A DNA stretch of 64,000 bases from Lachnospiraceae bacterium GAM79. Its GTDB lineage: Bacteria > Bacillota > Clostridia > Lachnospirales > Lachnospiraceae. The stretch spans positions 1,860,001 through 1,924,000 of the forward strand of contig AP018536.1 in the NCBI GenBank assembly GCA_003584705.1. Reading direction: 5' to 3'. How positions within the stretch are numbered: position 1 is the stretch's first letter; every line of letters starts with the position of its first letter. Below, piece by piece: positions 30,949-41,260 of this stretch. The notes under the pieces were generated by a model. That model was not told where the DNA came from, did no database searches, and worked only from the letters and a program-made list of their open reading frames with translations. The position numbers and the translations under genes are program-made.

Positions 30949-32172
30949 ATGACAGTATTTGACGAATTAAAAGCAAGAGGACTGCTGGCACAGCTGACAG
31001 ATGAAGAGGAGATCAAGGAACTGATCAATAACGGAAAGGCTACCTTCTATATCGGTTTTGATCCTACTGCAGACAGTCTTCACGTGGGGCATTTCATGGC
31101 CCTGTGCCTGATGAAGAGAATGCAGATGGCAGGCAACAAGCCCATCGCTCTGATCGGTGGAGGAACTGCGATGATCGGTGATCCCTCCGGCAGAAGCGAT
31201 ATGCGTACCATGATGACCAAGGAGACCATTCAGCATAACGTAGACTGCTTCAAGAAGCAGATGAGCCGTTTTATTGATTTCAGTGACGGCAAGGCACTGA
31301 TGGTCAACAATGCGGACTGGCTGTTGAACCTGAATTACGTGGAACTGTTGAGAGACGTGGGAGCACATTTCAGTGTCAACCGTATGCTGACCGCAGAGTG
31401 CTACAAGCAGAGAATGGAGAAGGGCTTAAGCTTTCTTGAATTCAACTACATGATCATGCAGAGCTTTGACTTCCTGACCTTATATCAGAAATACGGCTGT
31501 AACATGCAGTTCGGCGGTGACGACCAGTGGAGCAACATGCTGGGTGGTACGGAACTGATCCGCAGAAAGCTGGGCAAGGATGCTTACGCCATGACCATTA
31601 CCCTGCTGTTGAATTCCGAGGGCAAGAAGATGGGTAAGACCCAGAAGGGTGCCGTATGGCTGGATCCCAACAAGACCACTCCCTTCGAGTTCTACCAGTA
31701 CTGGAGAAACGTAGCAGATGCCGATGTTCTGAAGTGCCTGCGAATGCTGACCTTCCTGCCCTTAGAGCAGATCGATGAGATGGACAAATGGGAAGGCAGC
31801 CAGCTGAATCAGGCGAAGGAGATTCTGGCATACGAACTGACCAATCTGGTACATGGCGAGGAAGAGGCTAAGAAGGCACAGGAGAGTGCAAGAGCACTGT
31901 TTACCGGTGGCAATGCTGCAGAGATGCCTACCAGCGAGCTGACAGAGGCTGATTTTGTGGATGGTAAGATCGATATTCTCGGTGTTCTGGTAAAATCCGG
32001 TTTGTCTGCATCCCGCAGTGAAGCAAGACGTGCTGTAGAACAGGGCGGTGTTGTCGTAGCGGATGAGAAAGTTACCGATGTAAAGACTACTTACGCTCCC
32101 GAGCAGTTTGATGGAGAGGGCCTGGTAGTCCGCAGAGGTAAGAAGAACTTCAAGAGAGTCGTTATGAAGTAA
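30949..32172 (+). CDS. tyrS: Tyrosyl-tRNA synthetase
   Basis: 407 residues of class I. The HIGH-type motif is [11 protein letters not shown], the KMSKS-type motif [12 protein letters not shown], and [13 protein letters not shown] is the tyrosine-binding region. The C-terminal S4-like domain ([24 protein letters not shown]) contacts the tRNA. AAAAGGAG precedes the ATG. Expression is controlled by the Tyr T-box upstream, and a terminator closes the unit. Confidence 0.98.
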   Translation: MTVFDELKARGLLAQLTDEEEIKELINNGKATFYIGFDPTADSLHVGHFMALCLMKRMQMAGNKPIALIGGGTAMIGDPSGRSDMRTMMTKETIQHNVDCFKKQMSRFIDFSDGKALMVNNADWLLNLNYVELLRDVGAHFSVNRMLTAECYKQRMEKGLSFLEFNYMIMQSFDFLTLYQKYGCNMQFGGDDQWSNMLGGTELIRRKLGKDAYAMTITLLLNSEGKKMGKTQKGAVWLDPNKTTPFEFYQYWRNVADADVLKCLRMLTFLPLEQIDEMDKWEGSQLNQAKEILAYELTNLVHGEEEAKKAQESARALFTGGNAAEMPTSELTEADFVDGKIDILGVLVKSGLSASRSEARRAVEQGGVVVADEKVTDVKTTYAPEQFDGEGLVVRRGKKNFKRVVMK

Positions 32173-32203
32173 TAAAAGATAAGAATAACAGAAAATTCTA
32201 AGG

Positions 32204-32245
32204 ATGGGATCTTTCACGTAAAAACGGTGTGAGATCCCATTTTTA
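32204..32245 (+). terminator. tyrS terminator
   Basis: ATGGGATCT (32204-32212) pairs with AGATCCCAT (32232-32240), followed by TTTTT. Confidence 0.88.
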
Positions 32246-32257
32246 TTGATATTTTTC

Positions 32258-32286
32258 TTGCATTTATGGATATGATATGGTTTAAT
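32258..32286 (+). promoter_or_regulatory. Promoter of the hydrogenase gene
   Basis: TTGCAT (32258-32263), 17 bp, TTTAAT (32281-32286). Confidence 0.5.
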
Positions 32287-32330
32287 ATGGTTAGTGTGTT
32301 AAAAAAATATCAAAAGGCGGTAATTATGAT

Positions 32331-33860
32331 ATGAGCAGCATGAGAGGGATCGATACTCCGGTAAGACAGCGGAGAAGAAGGGTATTTAAGGAAGTGGCTA
32401 ATCTGGCTTACAATTCCACAAATCTGAAGGATGATATGGAGGCGCTGCCTTATAAGATCGTAGACTATGAAGAGTCGGAGTTCTGGGAGAGCGTTTATCG
32501 TGACAGAGCGATCATCCGTGAGCGCATCCGTCTGGCCATGGGGATGAGTTTACGCCCGGAGAACCGCGAACATCCCGGACATCTGACACAGGGATTGGAA
32601 GAGAGTAATATTGATGAAAAATATTATGAGCCCCCTCTGATGCAGGTCATTCCGTCGGCTTGTAATGCCTGCCCGGAGAACCGTTATGAGGTGACCAGCT
32701 CCTGCATGGGGTGCCTGGCACATCCCTGCCAGAGTGTCTGTCCCAAGGGTGCGATCTCTATGAAAAACGGCAAGTCTGTTATTGATCAGGAGAAATGCAT
32801 CAAGTGCGGAAAGTGTCGTGAAATCTGCCCTTATGATGCAATTTGTCACAAAGAGCGTCCCTGTAAGGCTGCCTGCGGTATTGGAGCTATTACATCTGAC
32901 CATGTGGGAAGAGCCGTGATCGACAATGAGAAATGTGTATCCTGCGGTCAGTGTATGGTAAGCTGTCCTTTTGGAGCGATTGCTGACAAGTCTCAGATCT
33001 TCCAGTTGATCCGTGCCATGCAGTCCGGACGGAAGATCATAGCCCAGGTAGCACCTGCATTTGCCGGACAGTTCGGTCCGAAGGTGACACCTGAGATGTT
33101 CAAGACAGCGTTGAAGGAATTGGGGTTTGCGGATGTCTATGAGACAGCGTTGGGCGCTGACATGGGATGTATGGCGGAAGCGGAACACTACGTGAAGGAG
33201 GTTGCTACCGGTAAGCAGCAGTTTGCCCTGACATCCTGTTGTCCTTCCTGGTCTGTGATGGCGAAGAATCTGTTTCCTGAGACCATTGATAAGATAAGTA
33301 ATGAATTGACACCTATGGTTGCAACAGCCCGTCTGATCAAACAGGAACATCCGGATGCGTCCGTAGTATTCATTGGCCCCTGCGCTTCCAAGAAGCTGGA
33401 AGCCAGCAGACGTACCGTTCGTTCCGATGTAGACTTTGTTATCACTTTTGAGGAACTGACCGGTATGTTCGAAGCTAAGGGAATCCTGTTAGATGAGATC
33501 AAGGCCATGGATGAGATGAAGGATGCTACCGCAGCCGGAAGAGGTTACGGCGTGGCAGGCGGCGTTGCCAATGCTATCAAGGACTGCATCGAGAAATATT
33601 ATCCCGGTACACCTGTGAATATCCAACATGCGGAGAGTCTGGCGGAATGTAAGAAGGCCCTGCTCCTTGCCAAAGCAGGTAAGATGAACGGCTGCCTGAT
33701 CGAGGGTATGGCCTGCCCCGGTGGCTGTATCGCCGGAGCCGGCACCAACATCGCCATCCCCGTAGCTGCCAGAGCCGTGGACAAGTTCAAGAACGAAGCT
33801 GAGAAGAAAGTGCCTGATGAAAGTGTGGATCAGGAAATGGTGGAACTGGAAAAAGAATAA
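32331..33860 (+). CDS. Group B-type [FeFe] hydrogenase
   Basis: 509 residues. Cys-rich ferredoxin-type clusters come first (CNACPENR, CMGCLAHPCQSVCP, CIKCGKCREICP, CVSCGQCMVSCP). The H-cluster domain has L1 TSCCPSW (C303), L2 GPCASKK (C351) and L3 MACPGGC (C462, C466). The order and sequence of the N-terminal clusters and the changed L1 and L2 (group A has TSCCPGW and MPCxxK) point to group B, whose physiological role is poorly known; hydrogen evolution from ferredoxin is presumed. No hydEFG maturase or partner subunit is adjacent. AAGGCGG precedes the ATG by 11 bases. Single-gene unit. Confidence 0.9.
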   Translation: MSSMRGIDTPVRQRRRRVFKEVANLAYNSTNLKDDMEALPYKIVDYEESEFWESVYRDRAIIRERIRLAMGMSLRPENREHPGHLTQGLEESNIDEKYYEPPLMQVIPSACNACPENRYEVTSSCMGCLAHPCQSVCPKGAISMKNGKSVIDQEKCIKCGKCREICPYDAICHKERPCKAACGIGAITSDHVGRAVIDNEKCVSCGQCMVSCPFGAIADKSQIFQLIRAMQSGRKIIAQVAPAFAGQFGPKVTPEMFKTALKELGFADVYETALGADMGCMAEAEHYVKEVATGKQQFALTSCCPSWSVMAKNLFPETIDKISNELTPMVATARLIKQEHPDASVVFIGPCASKKLEASRRTVRSDVDFVITFEELTGMFEAKGILLDEIKAMDEMKDATAAGRGYGVAGGVANAIKDCIEKYYPGTPVNIQHAESLAECKKALLLAKAGKMNGCLIEGMACPGGCIAGAGTNIAIPVAARAVDKFKNEAEKKVPDESVDQEMVELEKE

Positions 33861-33893
33861 ACACTGCAACAGAACAGATATATCCCGAAAACG

Positions 33894-33920
33894 AAACCGT
33901 CACATTACCGTGGCGGTTTT
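33894..33920 (+). terminator. Hydrogenase terminator
   Basis: AAACCGTCAC (33894-33903) and GTGGCGGTTTT (33910-33920) form a stem with one wobble and a 6-base loop, ending in T. Confidence 0.75.
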
Positions 33921-33977
33921 GTTGCGCGCATAGAGATAAAATTAGAGAAACTATTCAGAATAGTTACAAATGGCATA

Positions 33978-34006
33978 TTGTTATTTCGGGAAAGATACTA
34001 TAAAAT
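33978..34006 (+). promoter_or_regulatory. Promoter of the TRIC channel gene
   Basis: TTGTTA (33978-33983), 17 bp, TAAAAT (34001-34006). Confidence 0.5.
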
Positions 34007-34037
34007 AGCGTGGAGAACTTTTAGGAGAAACTATTTT

Positions 34038-34688
34038 ATGAACATTCAGGACAGTATTATATTTTTCATGGAAATCTTAGGAACCATCGCTTTTGCAGCA
34101 TCAGGTGCCATGGTGGGGATCCGGAAACGGATGGATATTTTCGGCATCTGTGTGCTGGGCGTGGTGACGGCTGTAGGCGGTGGTATGACCAGAGACGTGA
34201 TCCTTGGGAAATTACCTTCGGCACTGGAGAAACCGGTATATGTCGGTGTCTCGGTGGCTACAGCACTGGCTATTTTTATACTGCTTTATATCAAACAGGA
34301 TCTTTTGAGCGGCAGACTGGGAACCTTTTATGACAAAGCGATGTTAGGCATGGACTCTGTAGGACTGGGAATTTTTACTTCCCTGGGTGTGATGTCTGGC
34401 ATCGACAACGGCTATCCGGACAATACCTTTTTGCTGGTATTTATCGGCATGCTCACCGGCGTGGGCGGCGGTCTGATGCGTGACATGATGGCGGGAGAGG
34501 AACCGTATATTTTCGTAAAGCATATTTATGCCTGTGCCTCTCTGGTAGGCGGTATCTGCTGCGTCTGGCTGTACCGCAGTATCGGCAGACTTCCCGCGGT
34601 ATTTATCGCTGCCTTTGTGGTCATGGCGATCCGGTTTCTGGCGGCACACTTTCGGTGGAATCTGCCCCATCCGAAAACCTTGTCTTAA
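34038..34688 (+). CDS. TRIC family cation channel (UPF0126, YicG/YvgT type)
   Basis: 216 residues from ATG 34038, with TAGGAG 10 bases upstream; the in-frame ATG at 33978 falls in the promoter. Two repeats of a three-helix unit are visible, each with a glycine-rich kink: VTAVGGGMTRDVILGK and LTGVGGGLMRDMMAGE, the signature of bacterial TRIC channels, which conduct K+ as trimers. Seven hydrophobic segments in total. No operon partner. Confidence 0.92.
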   Translation: MNIQDSIIFFMEILGTIAFAASGAMVGIRKRMDIFGICVLGVVTAVGGGMTRDVILGKLPSALEKPVYVGVSVATALAIFILLYIKQDLLSGRLGTFYDKAMLGMDSVGLGIFTSLGVMSGIDNGYPDNTFLLVFIGMLTGVGGGLMRDMMAGEEPYIFVKHIYACASLVGGICCVWLYRSIGRLPAVFIAAFVVMAIRFLAAHFRWNLPHPKTLS

Positions 34689-34691
34689 CTG

Positions 34692-34720
34692 TTGCAGTTT
34701 TTGAAAAAAGGCGGTAGAAT
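34692..34720 (+). promoter_or_regulatory. Promoter of gltX
   Basis: TTGCAG (34692-34697), 17 bp, TAGAAT (34715-34720), leaving a leader of about 105 bases in which I recognise no T-box. Confidence 0.6.
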
Positions 34721-34830
34721 AAGGAAGTAGTTCTGCCTTCTGAGAGAGGGCGAACAGGAATATATAAGCAGGGAAGCGTAGGCCGGAAGGTACAGAACGG
34801 ATACGGATCGCCTGCGGAAATGAGGAGAAA

Positions 34831-36291
34831 ATGACAAAGATCAGAACAAGATACGCACCCAGCCCTACCGGTAAAATGCATGTAGGTAATCTGCGATCCG
34901 CATTATATGAATTTTTGATTGCAAAGCATGCCGGCGGAGATTTTATGCTCCGCATCGAGGATACAGATCAGGAACGTTATGTGGAAGGTGCTACCGAGAT
35001 CATCTATCGTACCCTGGAGAAGACCGGACTGGTACATGACGAAGGCCCGGATAAGGACGGCGGTTATGGTCCTTACGTGCAGAGTGAACGTATGAAAACC
35101 GGTATTTATATGAAATATGCCAAGGAACTGATCGATAAGGGAGAAGCTTATTACTGTTTCTGTGACAAGGAGAGACTGGCTTCCCTGAAGACTGAAGTTG
35201 TGGATGGTAAGGAGATCACCGTATATGACAAGCACTGCCTGTCCCTGTCCAAAGAAGAGATTGAGGCAAATCTTGCCGCAGGCAAGCCTTTTGTCATTCG
35301 CCAGAACAACCCCAAGGAAGGCACCACGACTTTCCATGACGAGTTATACGGAGACATTACAGTAGATAACTCCCAGCTGGATGATATGATCCTGATCAAA
35401 TCCGACGGTTACCCTACCTATAACTTTGCAAACGTGGTAGATGACCATACCATGAATATCACCCATGTGGTACGAGGCAACGAATATCTGTCCTCCTCCC
35501 CAAAATATGTACGCCTGTACGAAGCTTTCGGATGGCAGGTACCGGTATATATCCATCTGCCGCTGATCACCGATGAGAACCACAAGAAGCTGTCCAAGAG
35601 AAGCGGACATGCTTCCTTCGAGGATCTGATCGATCAGGGATTCATTACCGAAGCCATCGTGAACTATGTGGCACTGCTTGGATGGAGCCCGGAGGATAAC
35701 CGCGAGATTTTCTCTCTGGATGAATTGATCAAGGAGTTCGATTACCATCGCATCAGCAAGTCCCCGGCAGTCTTCGATATCGTGAAATTGCGTTGGATGA
35801 ATGGTGAATATCTGAAGGCTATGGATTTCGACAAGTTCTATGAGATGGCAGAGCCTTACCTGAAGGCAGCGATTAGCAAGCCTCTGGATCTGAAGAAGAT
35901 CGCAGCCATGGTAAAGACCCGAATCGAAGTATTCCCGGATATTGCCGGACTGGTAGATTTCTTCGAGGAGCTTCCGGAATATGACGTGGCAATGTATACA
36001 CACAAGAAGATGAAGACTACCGCAGAGACTTCTCTGGAGGTATTGAAAGATCTGCTTCCGATCCTGGAGGCACAGGAGGATTACAGCAATGACGGGCTGT
36101 ATCAGACTCTTGTAAAATATGTGGAGGAAAAAGGCTGTAAGAACGGCTATGTGATGTGGCCGATCCGTACCGCCGTATCCGGCAAGCAGATGACACCCGC
36201 CGGTGCTACGGAGATTATGGAAGTCCTGGGCAAAGAGGAATCTCTGGCAAGAATCCGCAAAGGAATCGAGTTATTACAGGCAAATGTCTGA
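34831..36291 (+). CDS. gltX: Glutamyl-tRNA synthetase
   Basis: 486 residues of class I. The HIGH-type motif is [20 protein letters not shown] near the N terminus, [19 protein letters not shown] follows, and KLSKRSG is the KMSKS site. The C-terminal helical domain recognises the anticodon. In most Firmicutes this enzyme also charges tRNA-Gln for later amidation by GatCAB. AGGAGAAA precedes the ATG. The stop codon overlaps the helicase start by 8 bases. Confidence 0.97.
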   Translation: MTKIRTRYAPSPTGKMHVGNLRSALYEFLIAKHAGGDFMLRIEDTDQERYVEGATEIIYRTLEKTGLVHDEGPDKDGGYGPYVQSERMKTGIYMKYAKELIDKGEAYYCFCDKERLASLKTEVVDGKEITVYDKHCLSLSKEEIEANLAAGKPFVIRQNNPKEGTTTFHDELYGDITVDNSQLDDMILIKSDGYPTYNFANVVDDHTMNITHVVRGNEYLSSSPKYVRLYEAFGWQVPVYIHLPLITDENHKKLSKRSGHASFEDLIDQGFITEAIVNYVALLGWSPEDNREIFSLDELIKEFDYHRISKSPAVFDIVKLRWMNGEYLKAMDFDKFYEMAEPYLKAAISKPLDLKKIAAMVKTRIEVFPDIAGLVDFFEELPEYDVAMYTHKKMKTTAETSLEVLKDLLPILEAQEDYSNDGLYQTLVKYVEEKGCKNGYVMWPIRTAVSGKQMTPAGATEIMEVLGKEESLARIRKGIELLQANV

Positions 36292-38227
36292 TCTGACATG
36301 CTTAAATGCCTCCCAGCGGGAGGCTGTCACGTTCGGAGAGGGACCGCTGTTATTACTGGCGGGCCCCGGCTCCGGCAAGACATTTACCATCACCCAGAGG
36401 ATCCTGTATCTGATCCGGGAACGCCGGATCACCCCGGAGAAGCTTCTGGTGATCACCTTTACCAGAGAAGCGGCTCTATCCATGAGGCAGCGCTTTGCGC
36501 AGATATCTCCACAGGAAGTGCATACCGTCAATTTTGGAACATTTCATTCTGTTTTCTATCAAATCCTGCTCCAGTCGGGCAGAATTTCATCAGGCAATAT
36601 TTTAAACGACAGACAAAAAAGAGATCTTATCCTTCCCATTTTGAAGAAAATAACAGACTGTAAAAAAAGATCCGCAGAGGAAGTAACGGAGCTTGCCGGG
36701 AACTATCTTGCTGCCATCGGTTATTACAAAAATACCGGCGATATTGAGAACAGCAGAAAGAAGCTTCCGGAAGAAGAAAAACAACATTTTTCCAGGATCT
36801 ATGAAGCTTATGAGGAGGCGAGAAAAAATACCGGAGGCCTTGATTTTGAGGATATATTAAAGGAATGTGAGGAGTTTCTGCAAAGGGATCCGGGGCAGCG
36901 TACATACTGGCAGAACCGGTTTGAATATATACTGATTGATGAATTTCAGGATATCAATTACAGACAGTACAGTATCGTGAAAATTCTGGCGGAAAAACAT
37001 AGAAATATTTTTGCAGTGGGGGATGATGATCAGGCCATTTACGGATTCCGCGGAGCCAGACCAGCCTGCATGAGACAGTTTGTAGAGGAATTTGGTGCAA
37101 AGCAGATCCTTCTTCGGACGAATTATCGCAGTCATCCGGATATCGTGGAGGCATCCCTGGCGGTGATAGATGAGAATAAAGACCGTTTTCATAAGGATCT
37201 GGAGCCTTGCGAGGCGCATAGACGGCAGGCAGGGGGTCATAAGACTGACGCCGGATACCGGAAGGAATATCGGGTAAAAATCAGGGAATTCAGTGAGGCT
37301 TCGGAACAAATGAGTTATCTGGTACAAAGCTTGAAAAATCGGATAAATGGGGAGACCTGTGCTGTATTGTTCCGGACAAATCTGGCCATGCAGGGCGTGG
37401 CGGCGAGACTTACCGGGGAGGGGATCCCTTTTTCCATGAAAGAGAAGGGGAGAAACATTTACGACCATTTTATCGCACAGGATCTTCTGTCCTATCTGCG
37501 GATCGCGCAGGGGTGTGCTACAAGAGCGGATTACCTGAGGGTGAGCAACAGACCATATCGGAATATTTCCAGAGAGGCTTTTGGTGCCGAAGCATCTTTA
37601 CCGGCTTTGAAGAAATATTATGAAGATCTGACTGCGGGAAGTTTGGACGCGGGGCAGCAAAAGGCGCAGAAAGCGGTCGGAGTATGGATACGACAGATGG
37701 AATTTGTAAAAAATACGGAACTGAAGCTTGCAATGGCATTTTTGCGTAAGGCGTGCGGCTATGAGAGATACCTGCGGGTGAGAGCTGCACAGGAGGGAAA
37801 AACAGATCTGACGGAATGGCAGGAAGTGCTGGATTTTATCACGGAGGATGCGGGACGATACCGAAGCCTTGAAGAATGGCAGGAAGCACAGGAGCTTTAC
37901 CGGGAACAACTGCAATGCAGGGAAACTGTAAGGAGTGGCATGCAGAAGAAGCAGGAAAAACAGGAAAACAGCGGGATCACTCTGCTGACGGTACATGCGG
38001 CAAAGGGACTGGAATTCGACCATGTGTGGATCCCGGACTGTAATGAGAAGACCTTTCCCCACGGAAGCTCCCGGGAGCCGGAGCATTGTGAAGAGGAACG
38101 ACGGATCTTCTATGTGGCGATGACACGGGCAAAAAAAGACCTGGAACTTCTCTGCCTTACAGGCACGAGAGAGCGTCCCAGGTTCCCTTCCAGATTCCTT
38201 ATTCCTCTGAATCGTTATCATCGATGA
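36284..38227 (+). CDS. UvrD/PcrA-like superfamily 1 helicase, short form
   Basis: 647 residues from ATG 36284 inside the gltX end. SF1A motifs in order: Q motif LNASQREAV, Walker A AGPGSGKT (26-33), [45 protein letters not shown] and [17 protein letters not shown]. It lacks the long C-terminal tail of PcrA (about 720 or more residues). The 1B insertion and a Cys in the 2B region ([12 protein letters not shown]) look normal. Role: ATP-driven 3'-5' unwinding, repair or conflict removal. Its 3' end overlaps the convergent DUF1292 gene by 29 bases. Confidence 0.9.
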   Translation: MSDLTCLNASQREAVTFGEGPLLLLAGPGSGKTFTITQRILYLIRERRITPEKLLVITFTREAALSMRQRFAQISPQEVHTVNFGTFHSVFYQILLQSGRISSGNILNDRQKRDLILPILKKITDCKKRSAEEVTELAGNYLAAIGYYKNTGDIENSRKKLPEEEKQHFSRIYEAYEEARKNTGGLDFEDILKECEEFLQRDPGQRTYWQNRFEYILIDEFQDINYRQYSIVKILAEKHRNIFAVGDDDQAIYGFRGARPACMRQFVEEFGAKQILLRTNYRSHPDIVEASLAVIDENKDRFHKDLEPCEAHRRQAGGHKTDAGYRKEYRVKIREFSEASEQMSYLVQSLKNRINGETCAVLFRTNLAMQGVAARLTGEGIPFSMKEKGRNIYDHFIAQDLLSYLRIAQGCATRADYLRVSNRPYRNISREAFGAEASLPALKKYYEDLTAGSLDAGQQKAQKAVGVWIRQMEFVKNTELKLAMAFLRKACGYERYLRVRAAQEGKTDLTEWQEVLDFITEDAGRYRSLEEWQEAQELYREQLQCRETVRSGMQKKQEKQENSGITLLTVHAAKGLEFDHVWIPDCNEKTFPHGSSREPEHCEEERRIFYVAMTRAKKDLELLCLTGTRERPRFPSRFLIPLNRYHR

Positions 38228-38531
38228 TCTCGTCAAATTCACAGCTGTCGAGATACTCATCAAAAGCATCGGCAACCTTTTCGTAGACATCATCATCTTC
38301 AATGTATGCGAGAATGGGTTCTTCATTCGGGTCATCCGGATTCTCGGAATATCCGTAGAACCATACTTCTCCGTCTTCGTTTTCGCCGTCCTCGTCCAGA
38401 GGCAACAGTACGATATAGTCCTTGGCCTCTACGGTGAGAATGGTAATGATGGCACAGTTGACAACAGTGCCGTCTTCCAGCTCCAGCTCAACGGTCATTT
38501 CTTCATCTTCATAGCTTTCTTTTTTACCCAT
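38199..38531 (-). CDS. DUF1292 family acidic protein
   Basis: 110 residues, very acidic (Asp/Glu-rich ends) with a central strand pattern MTVELELEDGTVVNCAIITILTV and YIVLLPLDED, matching DUF1292 (YrzB-like) proteins, often next to alaS/ruvX in Firmicutes and of unknown function. AGGAGG precedes the ATG by 6 bases. The last 9 codons are antisense to the end of the helicase gene, so each gene constrains the other. Confidence 0.88.
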   Translation of the reverse strand: MGKKESYEDEEMTVELELEDGTVVNCAIITILTVEAKDYIVLLPLDEDGENEDGEVWFYGYSENPDDPNEEPILAYIEDDDVYEKVADAFDEYLDSCEFDEIIDDNDSEE

Positions 38532-38580
38532 GGGAATCCTCCTGTTATGTTTATTGGGTGTAACAGTACTTTGTTCCTTT

Positions 38581-38609
38581 ATTATAACCGCTTACGGATA
38601 TTCTTGCAA
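38581..38609 (-). promoter_or_regulatory. Promoter of the DUF1292 gene (minus strand)
   Basis: On the minus strand: TTGCAA (38609-38604), 17 bp, TATAAT (38586-38581). Confidence 0.75.
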
Positions 38610-38612
38610 TGC

Positions 38613-38667
38613 TTGTTTTTCTTACACTTACAGACTATAATAAAAATGGACAAAGAGACTGTAAGTG
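38613..38667 (+). promoter_or_regulatory. Promoter of the GlgX-like gene with 9-bp inverted repeat
   Basis: TTGTTT (38613-38618), 17 bp, TATAAT (38636-38641). CACTTACAG (38625-38633) and CTGTAAGTG (38659-38667) form a perfect 9-bp inverted repeat around the -10 box and start site, a likely operator or a 5' hairpin. Confidence 0.65.
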
Positions 38668-38695
38668 ATAGAAAACTGGAAGATGGGGTATGACA

Positions 38696-40645
38696 ATGAC
38701 AGAAAAAAAGCATGCAATAAAGCCTTACCCTCTGGGGGCGCATGTGGAGGACGGAGCCATCCGTTTTGCCTATGCGTCCGGGAAAAAGGATTGCGGCATT
38801 CTCATATATGATAGAAAGAGTGGAAAAAAAACGCACAGGGTTCCGTTTCGACAGGAGGAGCGGATGGGAAATGTGTACTGTAAATATCTGGAACTGGAGC
38901 CGGAAAATGTCGGGTATCAGTTCTATGAAGGGGAGCGTACTGTGCCGGATCTGCATGCACAGGGGTTCCTGCGTAAGCCTGCTTATGGGAAAATACGTAA
39001 GCCTGCGGATCGCATTGCAGTATTTCCCAACGAAGATTTCGACTGGGAACAGGATATGCACCCTATGCTTCCCTATGAAGACAGCACCTGCTATTGCCTT
39101 CATGTGCGTGGCTTTACCATGCATGCCTCATCTCAGGTAACACATCGAGGTACCTTTGCAGGGGTTGTGGAGAAGCTGGACTATCTGCAGGAAATCGGTG
39201 TGACAACCGTGGAATTCCAACCGGTCTATGAATTCGATGAGACACCGGAGAAGACGGTGCCGAAGACCTCCGGAGAGCTTGTGGCCGTGGCGGGGGAAAA
39301 GAACGGAGAAGGTAAATTGCCCGGCTACCGGGTGCTGAACTATTGGGGCTATCGGGAAGGCTTCTATTATGCGCCTAAGGCAGCCTATGCGGCAGGGGAA
39401 GACCCGGCGGAAGAGTTTCGTCTTATGGTAAAAGAATTCCATAAGCGAAAAATGGAAGTGATCCTGCAGTTCTATTTCCCCCGGGGAATGGATGCGGCAG
39501 AGATCGGGAATATTTTAAGATTCTGGGTATTATCCTATCATGTGGATGGTTTTCATCTGATGGGGGAGGGAGTACCGGCTCAGATGCTGGCTGGAGATCC
39601 GGCATTGTCCGGGACAAAACTGTGGCATTATTCCTTTGATACGGAGCAACTCTATGATCCGGCAGTGAAGCCGGAATACCGGAATCTGGCGGAATACCGG
39701 GACGATTATCTGTATACCATGCGTCGTTTTCTTAAGGGAGATGACAATATGCTATCGGGCGTATTGTATGAGATGCGTCATATCCCCGCCAATATGGGAC
39801 GGATCCATTATCTGTCCAATTATTACGGCCTTACGCTGATGGATATGGTGTCCTATGATCACAAGCATAATGAAGCCAACGGAGAAGGTAACCGGGATGG
39901 CAATGATTATAACTGCAGCTGGAACTGTGGGGAGGAAGGACCGTCCAGACGGAAAAAAGTGCAGGCACTTCGGAAAAAACAGTTACAGAATGCATTTTGT
40001 ATGTTGCTGCTGACACAGTCCACCCCGTTGATTTTCATGGGGGATGAGTTTGGCAATTCCCAGCAGGGCAACAATAATCCCTATTGTCAGGATAATAAAA
40101 TTACCTGGCTGAACTGGCAGGATAAGGAGAAAAATGCGGAATTATTGAATTTCTGGAAACAGATGATTGCTTTCCGGAAAGCTCACCCGATCCTGCACCC
40201 TGTCGAAGAACTGCGAATCCTGGACAGCCTGTCCTGTGGTTATCCGGATCTGTCCTATCACGGACAGAATGCCTGGAGGCCCCAGACAGAGAGCTATAAC
40301 CGGCATGTAGGCATTATGTACTGCGGAAAGTATGCAAAGACACCACAGGGTGGGGAGGATTCTTTCCTCTATGTTGCCATGAATATGCACTGGGAGCCGC
40401 AGAAACTGGCATTTCCAAAGCTGCCGAAGGGTATGGAATGGAATCTTGTGCTGGCAACGGAGAAGGCGGAAGATACTCTGACAGTGCAGGAGAAAGAAGA
40501 ACAGTCCAGAGAGCAGACGGGGATCATTGCCCCCAGAAGTATTGCAGTATATGAAGGCGTTGTGATGGCAGCATCACAAGACAAGGAGAAAAAAGTTTCG
40601 GCAAGATCTTTAAAAAAGAAAACAGATGCTGCCGGAGAAAGATGA
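38696..40645 (+). CDS. GlgX/isoamylase-like GH13 protein lacking all catalytic residues
   Basis: 649 residues from ATG 38696 (GGGG 7 bases upstream; an in-frame ATG at 38690 is too close). It has an N-terminal CBM48-like domain, a barrel related to glycogen debranching enzyme and a C-terminal beta domain. The GlgX-type region MVSYDHKHNEANGE followed by NCSWNCGEEG is well kept. But region I reads VILQFYFPRG instead of VILDVVYNH, region II GFHLM instead of GFRFD (M289 at the nucleophile), region III KLWHYSFD instead of KLIAEPWD (Y312), and region IV NYYG instead of AHDG (Y377). All three carboxylates are gone, so hydrolysis is not expected; glucan binding or regulation is inferred. glgB lies 8 kb away and is intact. 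Confidence 0.8.
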   Translation: MTEKKHAIKPYPLGAHVEDGAIRFAYASGKKDCGILIYDRKSGKKTHRVPFRQEERMGNVYCKYLELEPENVGYQFYEGERTVPDLHAQGFLRKPAYGKIRKPADRIAVFPNEDFDWEQDMHPMLPYEDSTCYCLHVRGFTMHASSQVTHRGTFAGVVEKLDYLQEIGVTTVEFQPVYEFDETPEKTVPKTSGELVAVAGEKNGEGKLPGYRVLNYWGYREGFYYAPKAAYAAGEDPAEEFRLMVKEFHKRKMEVILQFYFPRGMDAAEIGNILRFWVLSYHVDGFHLMGEGVPAQMLAGDPALSGTKLWHYSFDTEQLYDPAVKPEYRNLAEYRDDYLYTMRRFLKGDDNMLSGVLYEMRHIPANMGRIHYLSNYYGLTLMDMVSYDHKHNEANGEGNRDGNDYNCSWNCGEEGPSRRKKVQALRKKQLQNAFCMLLLTQSTPLIFMGDEFGNSQQGNNNPYCQDNKITWLNWQDKEKNAELLNFWKQMIAFRKAHPILHPVEELRILDSLSCGYPDLSYHGQNAWRPQTESYNRHVGIMYCGKYAKTPQGGEDSFLYVAMNMHWEPQKLAFPKLPKGMEWNLVLATEKAEDTLTVQEKEEQSREQTGIIAPRSIAVYEGVVMAASQDKEKKVSARSLKKKTDAAGER

Positions 40646-40654
40646 TAGAACGAA

Positions 40655-41227
40655 ATGAATATCTGGAAACATTTTAAAACGATCACACATCATAAGATCC
40701 TTGTGGCAAAGGGCTGCTTTAAGGTAGGTCTGTATAAACAGGGATTGTTGCATGATATGTCCAAGTATAGTCCCACAGAGTTCTGGGTAGGGGCAAAATA
40801 CTATCAGGGGACACGCAGCCCCAACAATGCGGAACGAGAAGACATCGGTTATTCCAGCGCCTGGCTGCACCATAAGGGCCGGAATAAACATCATTACGAA
40901 TACTGGATCGATTACAGCATGCAGGCACTGCCCGGTGGAATGGCTCCGGTGCCGATGCCGGATAAGTATATTGCGGAAATGATCATGGATCGGATCGCTG
41001 CCAGCAAGGTCTATATGGGAGGCGAATACACGGACAGGTCTCCTCTTGATTACTATTATCAGGGGACAGATAGGGCACCCATTCATCCGGAGACGAAGGC
41101 AAAACTGCTATATGTGCTGGAAATGCTGGCAGAGGAGGGAGAGGAGAAGACCTTCCGGTTTATCAAAGAGGAACTGGTGCAGCATAAACGGTGTATGGAC
41201 TGGCACCAGCTGGAGAAAGCGGAATAG
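40655..41227 (+). CDS. DUF5662 family protein
   Basis: 190 residues. His/Asp-rich motifs LLHDMSKYSPTEFW and SAWLHHKGRNKHHYEYW resemble metal-dependent HD-type sites and match proteins named DUF5662; the function is unknown. It begins 9 bases after the GlgX-like gene, without a strong ribosome binding site, so translational coupling is likely. Shared expression with the glucan-related gene may be incidental. Confidence 0.8.
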   Translation: MNIWKHFKTITHHKILVAKGCFKVGLYKQGLLHDMSKYSPTEFWVGAKYYQGTRSPNNAEREDIGYSSAWLHHKGRNKHHYEYWIDYSMQALPGGMAPVPMPDKYIAEMIMDRIAASKVYMGGEYTDRSPLDYYYQGTDRAPIHPETKAKLLYVLEMLAEEGEEKTFRFIKEELVQHKRCMDWHQLEKAE

Positions 41228-41260
41228 AATAGTAAAAAACAGTGGTAAGCAGAGGATCCT

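Noticed and set aside
34721..34830. T-box for gltX
   Set aside because: No T-box core or terminator; glutamyl-tRNA synthetase leaders seldom have one.
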